Shown here piece by piece: positions 34,705 to 44,100 of a stretch of DNA of 64,000 nt. Source of the stretch: Mycolicibacterium sp. lyk4-40-TYG-92. GTDB lineage: Bacteria; Actinomycetota; Actinomycetes; Mycobacteriales; Mycobacteriaceae. Under the pieces are notes generated by a model. The model searched no databases and was not told the DNA's origin. It saw only the letters and a program-made list of their open reading frames with translations. A program made the position numbers and the translations under genes. The stretch lies in assembly GCF_030209435.1 (NCBI RefSeq), contig NZ_JARVRX010000003.1:62001-126000 (forward strand), read 5' to 3'. How positions within the stretch are numbered: position 1 is the stretch's first letter; each line of letters begins with the position of its first letter.

Positions 34705-35547
34705 ATGAGCCAGCCCAACGGTCTTCTCAACATGGCACGGGCGGTGGCGGGTGCGCTGCCGTTCGTGTCGCGGGGTTCCACCCTGCCGGCGCGCACCGTG
34801 ACGGTGTCGGGCCTGACCATCGACCCGAAGAACGTCGCCGAGTACGCCGCGGTGACCGGGCTGCGGTTCGGCGACACCGTGCCGCTGACCTACCCGTTCG
34901 CGCTGACGTTCCCGACCATGATGTCGTTGGTCACCGGATTCGATTTCCCGTTCGCCGCAATGGGTTCGGTGCACATCGAGAACCACATCACCCAGCACCG
35001 GCCCATCAAGGTGACCGACAAGCTGGACGTGGCCGTGCGCGCGGAGAACCTGCGCGAGCACCGCAAGGGCCTGCTGGTCGACATCATCACCGACATCAAG
35101 GTCGGCAATGACCTGGTGTGGAGCCAGGTCACCACGTTCCTGCACCAGCAGCGGACCAGTCTTTCGGGCGAGCCGAAGCCGGAGCCGGTGAAGCAGCCGA
35201 AGCTGCCGCCGCCCAACGCGGTCATCAGCATCACGCCGGGCCAGATTCGGCACTACGCCGACGTCGGCGGCGACCACAACCCGATCCACACCAGCTCGAT
35301 CGGCGCCAAGCTGTTCGGCTTCCCGACCGCCATTGCGCACGGAATGTTCAGCGCCGCAGCGGTTCTGGCCAACATCGAGGGCCAGCTGCCGGACGCGGTG
35401 AAGTACTCCGTGAAGTTCGGCAAGCCCGTGCTGCTGCCGGCCAAGGTGGGCCTGTACGTCGAACCCATCGACGGCGGCTGGGAACTGGCGCTGCGCAACC
35501 TGTCCAAGGGTTACCCGCACCTGACGGCGACGGTCACCAGTTTGTAG
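34705..35547 (+). CDS. htdX: 3-hydroxyacyl-thioester dehydratase HtdX
   Basis: A 280-residue MaoC-like (R)-specific hydratase/dehydratase corresponding to HtdX (Rv0241c). The catalytic hydratase-2 motif is visible near residues 187-215: HYADVGGDHNPIH with the Asp/His pair, followed by GFPTAIAHGMFSAAAV. The N-terminal half is a degenerate hot-dog domain, as in other double-hot-dog MaoC proteins. The ATG at 34705 comes one base after the fabG4 stop. Together with FabG4 and FadA2 it completes a fatty-acyl cycle. Confidence 0.92.
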   Translation: MSQPNGLLNMARAVAGALPFVSRGSTLPARTVTVSGLTIDPKNVAEYAAVTGLRFGDTVPLTYPFALTFPTMMSLVTGFDFPFAAMGSVHIENHITQHRPIKVTDKLDVAVRAENLREHRKGLLVDIITDIKVGNDLVWSQVTTFLHQQRTSLSGEPKPEPVKQPKLPPPNAVISITPGQIRHYADVGGDHNPIHTSSIGAKLFGFPTAIAHGMFSAAAVLANIEGQLPDAVKYSVKFGKPVLLPAKVGLYVEPIDGGWELALRNLSKGYPHLTATVTSL

Positions 35548-35550
35548 TCA

Positions 35551-35607
35551 CGAGCAGACGCAAAACCCCCCTTTTACTCCGAAAAATGGGGGTTTTCGCG
35601 TCTGCTC
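35551..35607. terminator. Hairpin between convergent htdX and btuD genes
   Basis: The arm CGAGCAGACGCAAAACCCCC (35551-35570) pairs with 35588-35607, with a single extra base in the second arm. It lies between two convergent stop codons and could terminate transcription from both sides. The A/T stretches lie inside the stem instead of after it. I recall that the outer part, CGAGCAGACGC, is common between mycobacterial genes. Confidence 0.65.
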
Positions 35608-35612
35608 GCGGG

Positions 35613-36386
35613 TTAGGGCGGGAGTAATTGGACAGACGGGCGGCCGTCTCCTGAACCGTCCGGGACGATGCGGGCAGCGACGCCATAAGCCGACCAAATC
35701 AATTCAGCGGTAAGGACTTCCGCGGGCGTACCGGCGGCAACAACCCGCCCCTTGTCGAGCACGACGAGCCGGTCGCAGAACAACGCCGCGAGCGTCAGGT
35801 CGTGCAGTGTCACCACCGCCGTCACCGGCAGCGCCCGGATCAGAGCGAGCAGTTCGAACTGGTGCCGGATGTCGAGGTGATTGGTAGGCTCGTCGAGCAG
35901 CAGTTCGCGGGGCTCCTGCGCGAGTGCCCGGGCGATCTGCACGCGCTGCTGCTCGCCGCCGGAAAGCGTGCGCCAATCCCGGTCGCGCATGGCCGTCGTC
36001 TCGGTCTGCTCCAGAGCACGCTCGACCGCGCGGTCGTCGGCCGCAGTGTCGCCGGACCAGATGCCACGGTGCGGAATTCGGCCCAACCGAACGATCTGTT
36101 CGACGGTGAGCTCCAGCTCCGTGCTGACCTGCTGCTCGACCACCGCGACGCGCTGCGCCACCGCGCGGCGACGATGGCCGGCAAGCGGCTGCCCGTCGAG
36201 CCGCACGGCGCCGGCGTCCGGATGCCGTAGCCCGGCCAGCAACCGCAGCAGCGACGACTTGCCGGCGCCGTTGGGCCCGAGCAGCCCCAATGTCTCACCG
36301 TCGGCCACGGCCAGCGACACCCCGTCGATGACGAGCCTGCCGCCCGCCGACCAGCTGACCGATTCGGCACTGAGCGCGCCCGTCAT
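35613..36386 (-). CDS. btuD: Corrinoid ABC transporter ATP-binding protein
   Basis: A 257-residue ABC ATPase of the iron-siderophore/B12 subclass. Walker A is GPNGAGKSSLLRLL, the signature is LSGGEQQRVQIARAL, Walker B is ELLLDEPTNHLDIRHQFELL, and the switch histidine is in TAVVTLHDLTLA. The start is the ATG at 36386 with GGAGG five bases before it; it overlaps the permease stop (ATGA). By sequence alone it could serve a siderophore. The cobalamin riboswitch in front of the operon is the reason I assign it to vitamin B12 or another corrinoid. Confidence 0.82.
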   Translation of the reverse strand: MTGALSAESVSWSAGGRLVIDGVSLAVADGETLGLLGPNGAGKSSLLRLLAGLRHPDAGAVRLDGQPLAGHRRRAVAQRVAVVEQQVSTELELTVEQIVRLGRIPHRGIWSGDTAADDRAVERALEQTETTAMRDRDWRTLSGGEQQRVQIARALAQEPRELLLDEPTNHLDIRHQFELLALIRALPVTAVVTLHDLTLAALFCDRLVVLDKGRVVAAGTPAEVLTAELIWSAYGVAARIVPDGSGDGRPSVQLLPP

Positions 36387-37387
36387 CGAATCCTCCTGCG
36401 CCGAGAGAGAATCCACATGAAGATGGGTACTCCGACGAGTGCGGTCACTACACCGACAGGCAGTTCCTGCGGCGCGAACACCGTACGGGCCGCGGCGTCG
36501 ACCCAGACCAGGAAGATGGCGCCGGTGACCGCGGTGACCGGCAACAGCCGCCGGTGCGACGGCCCGACGATCATGCGCGCCGCGTGCGGCAACACCAGTC
36601 CGACGAAACCGATTGCGCCCGCGGCACTCACCAGCACGGCGGTCAGGAGCGCCGTCGTCGCCAGCAAGACGGCGCGGACCCGGCGCACCGATACCCCCAA
36701 CGCGGCGGCCGCATCACGGCCGAAGGCGAACGCGTCCAAGGCATCTGACTGCAGCCAGCAGATCGCCAGGCAGGCCGCGCAGACGAGGCCGCACAACGCC
36801 ACCTGAGACCAGCCGGCCCCGGCCAGCGAGCCCAGTAGCCAGAACAGCACCCCGCGGGTCTGTTGCGCGTCGGCCGACGAGAACACCACAATCGCCGTTG
36901 CGGCGGAAAAGAGTTGGGTACCGGCGACTCCGGCCAGCAGTACCCGGTCCTGTCCGCCGCCGGACACTGCGGCGAGCGCCAGGACCAGACCGAACGCGAT
37001 CACCGCACCGACGAACGCGCCCCCCGACAGCGTCAGCGCACCACCGATACCCGCGACGACGACCAGCACCGCTCCCGTCGACGCTCCGGAGGAGATGCCC
37101 AGCATGAACGGGTCGGCCAGCGGGTTGCGCATCAGCGACTGCAGGATCGCCCCGCAGATGGCCAGGCCCGCACCACAGATCGCGGCCAACAGCGCGCGGG
37201 GCAGCCGCAGTTCCCAGACGATGCCGTCGTCGATCGGCGCGATCTGTGCGGGCCGACCCCAAAGATGTTGCGCGACGACCGCATACACGTCTCCGAAACC
37301 GAGGTCGGCAGGCCCGATGATCATGGCCGCCGCGATCGACAGCGCCAGGACCGCGCAGCCGAGCATCACCATTCCGGCGGTGCGCAC
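36383..37387 (-). CDS. btuC: Corrinoid ABC transporter permease (FecCD family)
   Basis: A 334-residue FecCD/BtuC permease with about ten membrane helices. Family blocks include RLPRALLAAICGAGLAICGAILQSLMRNPLADPFMLGISSGASTGA-like sequence in the first third and GAIGFVGLVLPHAARMIVGPSHRRLLPVTAVTGA near the C-terminus, the loop that couples to the ATPase. I use GTG at 37387, six bases after the btuF stop; the frame stays open to 37774 without support. It ends overlapping btuD by four bases. Confidence 0.84.
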   Translation of the reverse strand: MRTAGMVMLGCAVLALSIAAAMIIGPADLGFGDVYAVVAQHLWGRPAQIAPIDDGIVWELRLPRALLAAICGAGLAICGAILQSLMRNPLADPFMLGISSGASTGAVLVVVAGIGGALTLSGGAFVGAVIAFGLVLALAAVSGGGQDRVLLAGVAGTQLFSAATAIVVFSSADAQQTRGVLFWLLGSLAGAGWSQVALCGLVCAACLAICWLQSDALDAFAFGRDAAAALGVSVRRVRAVLLATTALLTAVLVSAAGAIGFVGLVLPHAARMIVGPSHRRLLPVTAVTGAIFLVWVDAAARTVFAPQELPVGVVTALVGVPIFMWILSRRRRIR

Positions 37388-37392
37388 AGCAG

Positions 37393-38400
37393 TCAGGACT
37401 TCCCGTCCAGCCCGAAAGCGCGTAGTCCGGACGCGACGGTCTCGACGGCGTCGACATTGCGCAGTGACGGGTCCATCGCACTGGCCGGCAAGATGATCCA
37501 CCGCCGCTCCCGTACGGCCTTCAACTTGCTTGCCGCCGGGTCGGTTTCGAGGAACTTGATCTTGTCGGCGACGCTGTCGCCGTCCTTGCCCCGCGTCAGA
37601 TCGGCGAGCACCAGCACGTCGGGGTCCCGCTGCAGGATGGCCTCCCACGAGATCTCGGGCCATAGCTGCCGGTTGTCGGCGAACGCATTGCGGGCCCCCA
37701 CCGCGGTGGTGATGATGCCGGGCGCACCACAGCAGCCGGCGATGTACGGCGTTCTGGTACCGGCGTACCACCACATCAGGGAGACGTCGTCGGCTTTGAG
37801 ACCGTTGGTGGCGGTCGTCATTCGCGAGCGCAGCGTCGATACCAGTCGGTCTCCCCGTTCTGAAACACCGAAAATCTTGGCGACATCAACGATTTCGGCG
37901 TACATGTCGTCGAGTGTCAACGCGCGTTGTTGCGCCGCATCCTGGCCGCCGCACTCACTGGACGACTGGTATGTCGGCACTCCCAGCCGCTCGAACCGAT
38001 CGCGCGGCGCGACGCCCTGATCGGTGAACGACCAGTCGAACGTCGCATACACGAAGTCGGGTTTCTCTTTCAGCACCCGCTCGAACGACGGGAAATCCCG
38101 GCTCAGCACAGGCACTTTGGCGTTGTCGGCGGCGAGGTCGGGCCGGACGTCGTCGCTCCAGGACGCGGTACCGACCATCCGGTCGGCGAGGCCGAGCGCC
38201 AGGAGCAGTTCATTGGCCGGCTGGTTGATCGAAACAGCGCGCTGCGGTGGCGCTTTCACGGTCACCGTCCGTCCACAGTTCTTCAGCGTGACGGGATTGC
38301 CGGCGGCTCCGGCGTTGACAGTTCCGGTCGCCCGCGGTCCGCCACAGGAGCAGACCAGCGAAACAACCAGTGCGACAAGCACAATGGTACGTCGAGACAC
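37393..38400 (-). CDS. btuF: Corrinoid-binding lipoprotein of the ABC transporter
   Basis: A 335-residue periplasmic-binding-protein family lipoprotein. A short hydrophobic signal ends in a lipobox-like LVCSC (Cys19), so the protein is anchored outside the membrane. The PBP fold appears from RAVSINQPANELLLALGLADRMVGTASW through ISWEAILQRDPDVLVLADLTRG. It is first in an operon with btuC (six-base gap) and btuD. GTG at 38400 follows a GGAAGG box. FecB-type siderophore receptors look similar; the riboswitch upstream makes corrinoid the better assignment. Confidence 0.83.
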   Translation of the reverse strand: MSRRTIVLVALVVSLVCSCGGPRATGTVNAGAAGNPVTLKNCGRTVTVKAPPQRAVSINQPANELLLALGLADRMVGTASWSDDVRPDLAADNAKVPVLSRDFPSFERVLKEKPDFVYATFDWSFTDQGVAPRDRFERLGVPTYQSSSECGGQDAAQQRALTLDDMYAEIVDVAKIFGVSERGDRLVSTLRSRMTTATNGLKADDVSLMWWYAGTRTPYIAGCCGAPGIITTAVGARNAFADNRQLWPEISWEAILQRDPDVLVLADLTRGKDGDSVADKIKFLETDPAASKLKAVRERRWIILPASAMDPSLRNVDAVETVASGLRAFGLDGKS

Positions 38401-38479
38401 GGCGGCGCCTTCCGATCCGGGACTCAGGTCGCGGAGTCCATGCGTGGGCGGGTCCTCGCGCCGCCAGGCCGCGAGAGCC

Positions 38480-38642
38480 CGAGCCAGCAGGTCTTCGGAC
38501 TCGGGATCGACCAGGCCGGAGCGCCTTCCCAGCCCACGTGGGGCCAGTGGCAGTTGCTCCGCCTGTCCCCCTCACCGCTGCGCGTCAGTTCCGGGTTCGC
38601 ACCGGATTCCCTGACCCAACCGCGTTGGGTTCGACTGGCTCG
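38480..38642 (-). promoter_or_regulatory. Cobalamin (AdoCbl-type) riboswitch controlling btuFCD
   Basis: Read on the minus strand, the leader of btuF contains the conserved blocks of a B12 riboswitch in order. These are GGGAATCCGGTGCGAACCC, GGAACTGACGCGCAGCGGT, GCCACTGG, GGGAAGGCG and the B12 box GAGTCCGAAGACCTGCTGGC. The outer helix P1 is visible as CGAGCCAG (minus strand of 38635-38642) pairing with CTGGCTCG (38480-38487). The 80 bases between the box and the GTG start include a 6-bp hairpin (38420-38439) and may sequester the ribosome-binding site when ligand is bound. Expression of the importer should be shut off by cobalamin. Confidence 0.93.
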
Positions 38643-39039
38643 AGTCGGACCATACCAGCGCCGCGGGGGTGGTATGCCTGGCAAGCAGTTCGCCGTGAGC
38701 ATTCATTCTGCGCTGAGAGCGACAAATGTCGAGTGGACGCGGCCGTGAGCGCAGGATCGACCGCGGCGCCCGGTTGACCCTGCGGCCACGGCGCAAAAGT
38801 TCGAGTACCCACCACCGCCAGCGCAGAGTCAACACACGCGTGAGTGATCCTGCGGCCAGGGCGTGGTTGCCCAAGTGGCACTTGCGAATTGAAGCCGTCA
38901 GCAAATGTTGACGTTGTCAGCCCAAGCTGACCGCTCCCGGCGAAACATGCCAACAGAGACCGATACTCAAGTTGCAGATGTGACGACTCGCGTCATGCCC
39001 GCAGCGCCACGTACCGCCCGCCGGGAAGGCCGAAAAGAA
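38643..39039. other. Intergenic region upstream of the btuFCD riboswitch
   Basis: No gene is seen in about 400 bases. The promoter of the riboswitch-led operon must be here on the minus strand. A 15-base direct repeat (CCTGCGGCCA-C/G-GGCG) occurs at 38779-38793 and 38849-38863, and a perfect dyad GTCAGC-CCAA-GCTGAC is at 38916-38931. I assign no function to either. Confidence 0.45.
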
Positions 39040-39639
39040 TCAGGGCTCGGCGCGCTTACCCTTCAGGCCGCGCCAGAACAGGTTGATCATCAGCTCGGTG
39101 GCGTCGTTGACGTCGGTGTCGCCGGCGCTGACGCGGGAGGCGATGGCCTCACCGGCGCCCACGAGGGCCACGGCCATCATCTCGAAGTCGCTGTCCGGCT
39201 CCGGGTTTCGGGTACCGGTGCTGAGCAGCCGGGCCACCAGGTCGATGATCTTCTCGCGGCCCTCGCGCACGGTGTGGGCGAACGCCTGCGAGCTGGTGGC
39301 CTGCGTGTAGAGCACGATCCAGGACGCCCGGTTGCGGTCGATGTACGTCATGAACGACAGCACCGCGTTGCGCAGCAGGTCGCGCGGGCTCTGGGTGAAG
39401 TTGATGTCGGCCCGCACGGTATCGACGAAGCGGGTCAGCTCCCGATCCAGGCAGGCGGCGAACAGCTCTTCCTTCGAGCCGTAGTAGAGGTACAGCATCG
39501 GCTTCGAGATCTCGGCCTGCGCGGCGATCGCGTCCATCGAGGTCTCGTGATAGCCGTTCACCGAGAACATCTGCACGGCGGCGTCGAGCATCTGCTGTTC
39601 GCGGACGGCCCGCGGCAGCCGTTTGGTTCCACCTGCCAT
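39040..39639 (-). CDS. TetR-family transcriptional regulator (Rv0238-like)
   Basis: A 199-residue TetR regulator. The N-terminal helix-turn-helix is REQQMLDAAVQMFSVNGYHETSMDAIAAQAEISKPMLYLYYGSKEELFAACLD-like sequence at about residues 13-63; the rest is the alpha-helical ligand domain. It follows lpqI by 25 bases on the same strand, as Rv0238 follows Rv0237 in M. tuberculosis, so the two are likely one transcript. The targets are unknown. It is a candidate reader of the dyads near fadE5 and fabG4, but only because it is close to them. Confidence 0.88.
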   Translation of the reverse strand: MAGGTKRLPRAVREQQMLDAAVQMFSVNGYHETSMDAIAAQAEISKPMLYLYYGSKEELFAACLDRELTRFVDTVRADINFTQSPRDLLRNAVLSFMTYIDRNRASWIVLYTQATSSQAFAHTVREGREKIIDLVARLLSTGTRNPEPDSDFEMMAVALVGAGEAIASRVSAGDTDVNDATELMINLFWRGLKGKRAEP

Positions 39640-39664
39640 CAGATCAGGGTATGCAACGAGCGGC

Positions 39665-40852
39665 TCACTTCACGCATTTCGCGCCCGGACCCTTCATGGC
39701 CGCCACCCGCAGCACCGACTTGTCGACCTGCGCCTGGTCCAGCTGGCCGGCCTTCGCGGCCGCCTCGAGCTTGTCCAGCACCTCCGGGATGCCATCGGTG
39801 GTGATCCACAGGGCGACGTCCGCGCCGGCCTGCAGCGCCTTGAGCGCCGCGTCGGCCACGCCGAAGTGCTGGGTGATGGCCGCCATGCCGGTCAGATCGT
39901 CGGTGAACACCACTCCGTCGAACGGCGGGCCGCCGTACTCGCCGCTGCGCAGCAAGTCGTAGGCCGGCTTGCTCAGGCTGGCCGGGTCGTCGCCGAGCGT
40001 CAGGCCCGGCACCTGCAGATGACCGACCATCACGGCGACGGGCTGCTGCGTCGTCAGCGTCCGGTACGGCACCAGGTCGTTGTCCTTCAGCGCCTCCAGC
40101 GGCGGCGTCTTCACGCCACCGGTGTGCGAGTCGCCCGAGCCGTGCCCGTGTCCCGGGAAGTGCTTGAGCACCGGTACGAGTGCCGCCTCGCGCAGGCCCG
40201 CGGCGTATGCCCCGGCGTACTCGGTGACCTTCTGCGGGTCCGAGCCGAAGGAGCGGTCCCCGATGACCTCGTCGTCGGCCTCTTCGGTCACGTCGGCGTC
40301 GGGCGCGAAGTCGACGGTGATGCCGAACTTGTCCTTCATCTGCTGCCCGCGGTCCTTGGCGATGGCCTGCACCTCGGCCGGGGACTTGGTCGCCGCAAGG
40401 ACCCGCGCCGACTCCTGCGGGCCGATCAGCTTCTTGAGCCGGGACACCCGGCCCCCCTCCTCGTCGATGCTGACCGCCAGCGGCAGCGCGCCCGATGCGG
40501 CCTGCAGCGCAGGGATCGAGCCGTCCGACAGCATGGACAGGTCCGTCCAGCTACCGATGAAGATGCCGCCGACCTGCTGCTGTGTCACCGCGGCGCGGGC
40601 ATCGGCGGCGTCCTTGACGCCCACCATGAGCAACTGGGCCAGCTTCTGCCGCAGGGTGAGGGTGCTGAGCAGCGCGTTCGGATCGCACGGCGGGGCGGTC
40701 GGTGCGGGCGCGTCCATCGGCTTGCTCGACGACGCGGTGCTGGGGGCCTGGCTGGACGTGCTGGACGCCGCCGGACGGTCGGACGACGACGAGCAACCGG
40801 CGACCAATCCGGACACCAGTGCCAGCGCGCCGAGGGTTCGGGTCAGGGACAT
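39665..40852 (-). CDS. lpqI: Lipoprotein beta-N-acetylglucosaminidase LpqI
   Basis: A 395-residue family GH3 enzyme matching LpqI (Rv0237), which removes GlcNAc from peptidoglycan fragments during recycling. The lipobox LVAGC puts the lipidated cysteine at residue 20, followed by a serine-rich linker to about residue 55. The catalytic domain shows SIDEEGGRVSRL, the GH3 NagZ signature KHFPGHGHGSGDSH with its His/Asp pair, and the nucleophile in VVFTDDLTGM. The start is the ATG at 40852. Synteny with tetR and the DUF2613/aftD genes is conserved. Confidence 0.93.
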   Translation of the reverse strand: MSLTRTLGALALVSGLVAGCSSSSDRPAASSTSSQAPSTASSSKPMDAPAPTAPPCDPNALLSTLTLRQKLAQLLMVGVKDAADARAAVTQQQVGGIFIGSWTDLSMLSDGSIPALQAASGALPLAVSIDEEGGRVSRLKKLIGPQESARVLAATKSPAEVQAIAKDRGQQMKDKFGITVDFAPDADVTEEADDEVIGDRSFGSDPQKVTEYAGAYAAGLREAALVPVLKHFPGHGHGSGDSHTGGVKTPPLEALKDNDLVPYRTLTTQQPVAVMVGHLQVPGLTLGDDPASLSKPAYDLLRSGEYGGPPFDGVVFTDDLTGMAAITQHFGVADAALKALQAGADVALWITTDGIPEVLDKLEAAAKAGQLDQAQVDKSVLRVAAMKGPGAKCVK

Positions 40853-40970
40853 GGGGTCCGAGCCTAGCCGTGCGAGGAGTCGCGCGACCGGGGCACATTG
40901 GTCCCGCGATGACCTGCACGCAGGCCGGCGAGCACGGAAGCAGGCAGGTCGTCATGCTAGTTTGGGCGCC

Positions 40971-41144
40971 ATGGACCGCTTCCTCGTGCCCGCCGGAGCC
41001 AGCATCGTGGTCGGTCTGTTGCTCGGCGCTGCAGCGGTCTTCGGCACCACGCTGATGCTGGAGCAGGACACCAAGCCGACGCTGCAATCGGGCGATCCAG
41101 CGTCATCGGTGCTCAACCGGGTCGAATACGGCAACCGCAGCTGA
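40971..41144 (+). CDS. Small membrane/secreted protein, DUF2613
   Basis: A 57-residue protein equivalent to Rv0236A. It has one hydrophobic segment (LVPAGASIVVGLLLGAAAVFG, residues 5-25) and a short polar tail (EQDTKPTLQSGDPASSVLNRVEYGNRS). The family has no known function but is regularly found next to aftD. The ATG at 40971 is the only good start. It is divergent from lpqI and immediately upstream of aftD, so it is probably co-transcribed with the arabinosyltransferase. Confidence 0.85.
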   Translation: MDRFLVPAGASIVVGLLLGAAAVFGTTLMLEQDTKPTLQSGDPASSVLNRVEYGNRS

Positions 41145-41148
41145 TCCC

Positions 41149-44100
41149 GCGGCGCCGCTCTCGCGGCGCTGCCTATGGGTCGTCAGCGCGGCCGCACTGG
41201 TCCTGACGTTCGCCCAGTCACCGGGCCGGGTCTCGCCCGACACCAAACTCGATCTCACCGCCAACCCCGCACGCTTCCTGTCGCGGGCCGCGAATCTGTG
41301 GAGCAGCGACCTCCCCTTCGGCCAGTCGCAGAACCAGGCCTACGGCTACCTGTTCCCGCACGGCACGTTCTTCCTCGCCGGTGACGTCATCGGCCTGCCC
41401 GGCTGGGTGACTCAGCGACTGTGGTGGGCACTGCTGCTGGTCGTCGGATTCTGGGGGCTGGTGCGCGTCGCCGAGGCCCTCGGCATCGGCAGCCGATCGT
41501 CCCGCGTCCTCGCCGCCGTGGCGTTCGCCCTGTCCCCGCGGGCGCTGACGACGCTGGGCGCCATCTCGTCCGAGACTCTGCCGATGATGCTGGCGCCGTG
41601 GGTGCTGCTGCCGGTGATCCTGGCGCTGCGCGGCGATCCGCGGATTCGGCAGCTGGCGGCCCGCTCGGCCGCCGCCGTCGCGCTGATGGGCGCGGTGAAT
41701 GCCGTCGCCACGCTGACGGGCTGCCTGGCCGCGATCTTCTGGTGGGCCGCGCACCGGCCCAACCGGCGCTGGTGGCGCTTCACGGCCTGGTGGTTCGGCT
41801 GCACGCTGCTCGCGATCCTGTGGTGGGCCGTGGCGCTGCTGCTGCTCGGCCGGATCAGCCCGCCGTTCCTGGACTTCATCGAATCGTCGGGCGTGACGAC
41901 GCAGTGGCTGTCGCTGACCGAGGTGCTGCGCGGAACCTACGGCTGGACGGCGTTCGTCGCGACCAATGCGACGGCCGGGTCGTCGCTGGTGACCGGTTCG
42001 GTGGCGGTACTGGCCACGACACTGGTGGCGGCCGGCGGCATGGCCGGCCTGGCGATGCGCAGCATGCCGGCGCGTGGGCGGCTCATCTCGATGCTGCTAC
42101 TCGGTCTGCTGCTGCTGGCGGTCGCGTACTCGGGTGGCCTGGGCTCGCCGATCGCGCACCAGGTGCAGATCTTCCTGGACGCCGCCGGCACGCCGCTGCG
42201 CAACGTCCACAAACTCGAGCCCGTGCTGCGGCTGCCGCTGGCGCTGGGCCTGGCCCACGTGCTGGGCCGGATTCCGTTGCCGGGCACCGTGCCGCGGCGG
42301 GAGTGGATCAACGCGTTCGCGCACCTCGAGCGGGACAAGCGGATGGCCGTGGCCGTGGTGCTGCTGACAGCGCTGGCCGCCGGCACGTCGCTGGCGTGGA
42401 CGGGCCGGCTCGCCGCGCCGGGTACCTACCGCGCCATCCCGCAGTACTGGCACCAGACCGCGGACTGGCTCGACGCCCACAACGCCGAGACGCCGGGACG
42501 CGTGCTCGTCGCTCCGGGTGCGCCGTTCGCGAACCAGGTCTGGGGCAATACGCATGACGAGCCGCTGCAGGTCCTCGAGCGCGGCGCGTGGGGCGTGCGC
42601 GACTCGATTCCGCTGACGCCGCCCGAGACCATCCGCGCCCTGGACTCCGTGCAACGCCTGTTCGCCACCGGGCGGCCGTCCGCCGGATTGGCCGACACGC
42701 TTTCCCGCCAAGGTATTTCGTTCGTCGTGGTGCGCAACGACCTCGATCCCGACAACTCCCGGTCCGCGCGGCCGCTGCTGGTGCACCGGGCCTTGGAAGG
42801 TTCCCGGGGGATCACAAAAGTCGCCCAGTTCGGTGACCCCGTCGGCCCGGGCACGCTCGACGGCTTCGTCTCCGACAGCGGCCTGCGGCCGCGCTACCCC
42901 GCCGTCGAGATCTACCGCGTGACGGGCGCCGCGACCACCGTGCCGTACCTGGCCGACGCCGACACCATGCCCCGCATCGACGGCGGGCCCGAATCACTGC
43001 TGCGCATCGACGAGCGTCGCCGCCTGATGGGCCGAAACCCGTTGGGCCCCATGATCTTGACGTCCGACGCGCAGCGCGCCGGACTGCCGGTGCCCGAGGT
43101 CACCGTCACCGACACCCCGCTGGCCCGGGAAACCGACTACGGCCGTGTCGATGACCACTCGTCGGCGGTGCGGGCCCCCGACGACCCGCGGCGCACCTTC
43201 AACCGCGTCATGGACTACCCCAGCCCGGGCGCCACGACCGCCTACGGCCAGTGGCCGGGCGGACGGATCACGACGTCGAGTTCGTCGTCCGATTCCACCG
43301 CGCTGCCCAACGTGGCGACGGCGGCCGGGCCGGCCGCGGCGATCGACGGCGACACTTCGACCAGCTGGGTGTCCAGCTCGTTGCAAACCGCTGTGGGGCA
43401 ATGGCTTCAGGTCGACTTCGACCATCCGGTGACCAACGCGACCATCACCCTGACACCCAGCGCCACCGCCGTCGGCGCCCAGGTGCGCCGGATCGAAGTG
43501 GCAACAGCCAACGGCACCAGCACCATTCGTTTCGACCAGCCCGGCAAACCACTTACCGCAGCCCTGCCCTATGGCGAGACGTCGTGGATCCGGTTTACCG
43601 CGACCGGCACCGACGACGGCTCCCCCGGCGTGCAGTTCGGCATCACCGACTTCTCCGTGACGCAGTACGACGCGTCCGGTTTCGCCCACGCCGTGAGCCT
43701 GCGGCACACCGTCGACGTTCCCGGTCCACCGCCGGGATCAGCTGTCGCACAATGGGATCTGGGCAACGACCAACTGGGCCGGCCCGGCTGCGCCCAGGGC
43801 CCGAACGGGGTCCGGTGCGCCGCCACCATGGCCCAATCGCCCGAAGAGCCCGTGAACATGAGCCGCACCCTCACCGTGCCGGCTCCGGTCGCCGTCGTCC
43901 CCACGATCTGGGTGCAGGCCCGGCAGGGGCCGCACCTGGCCGACCTCGTGACCCAGCCCGGCACCACCCGGGCGTCCGGTGATTCCGACGTCATCGACGT
44001 CGAGGGATCGGCCTACGCCGCCACCGACGGCGACCCGCGCACCGCCTGGGTGGCCCCGCAGGGCATCGTCCAGTTCCGGGGCGGCGCCAACCTGACCGTG

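Noticed and set aside
35613..38400. Siderophore (FecBCD) uptake system
   Set aside because: The protein families alone would allow it, but a complete cobalamin riboswitch precedes the operon, so corrinoid is the better substrate.
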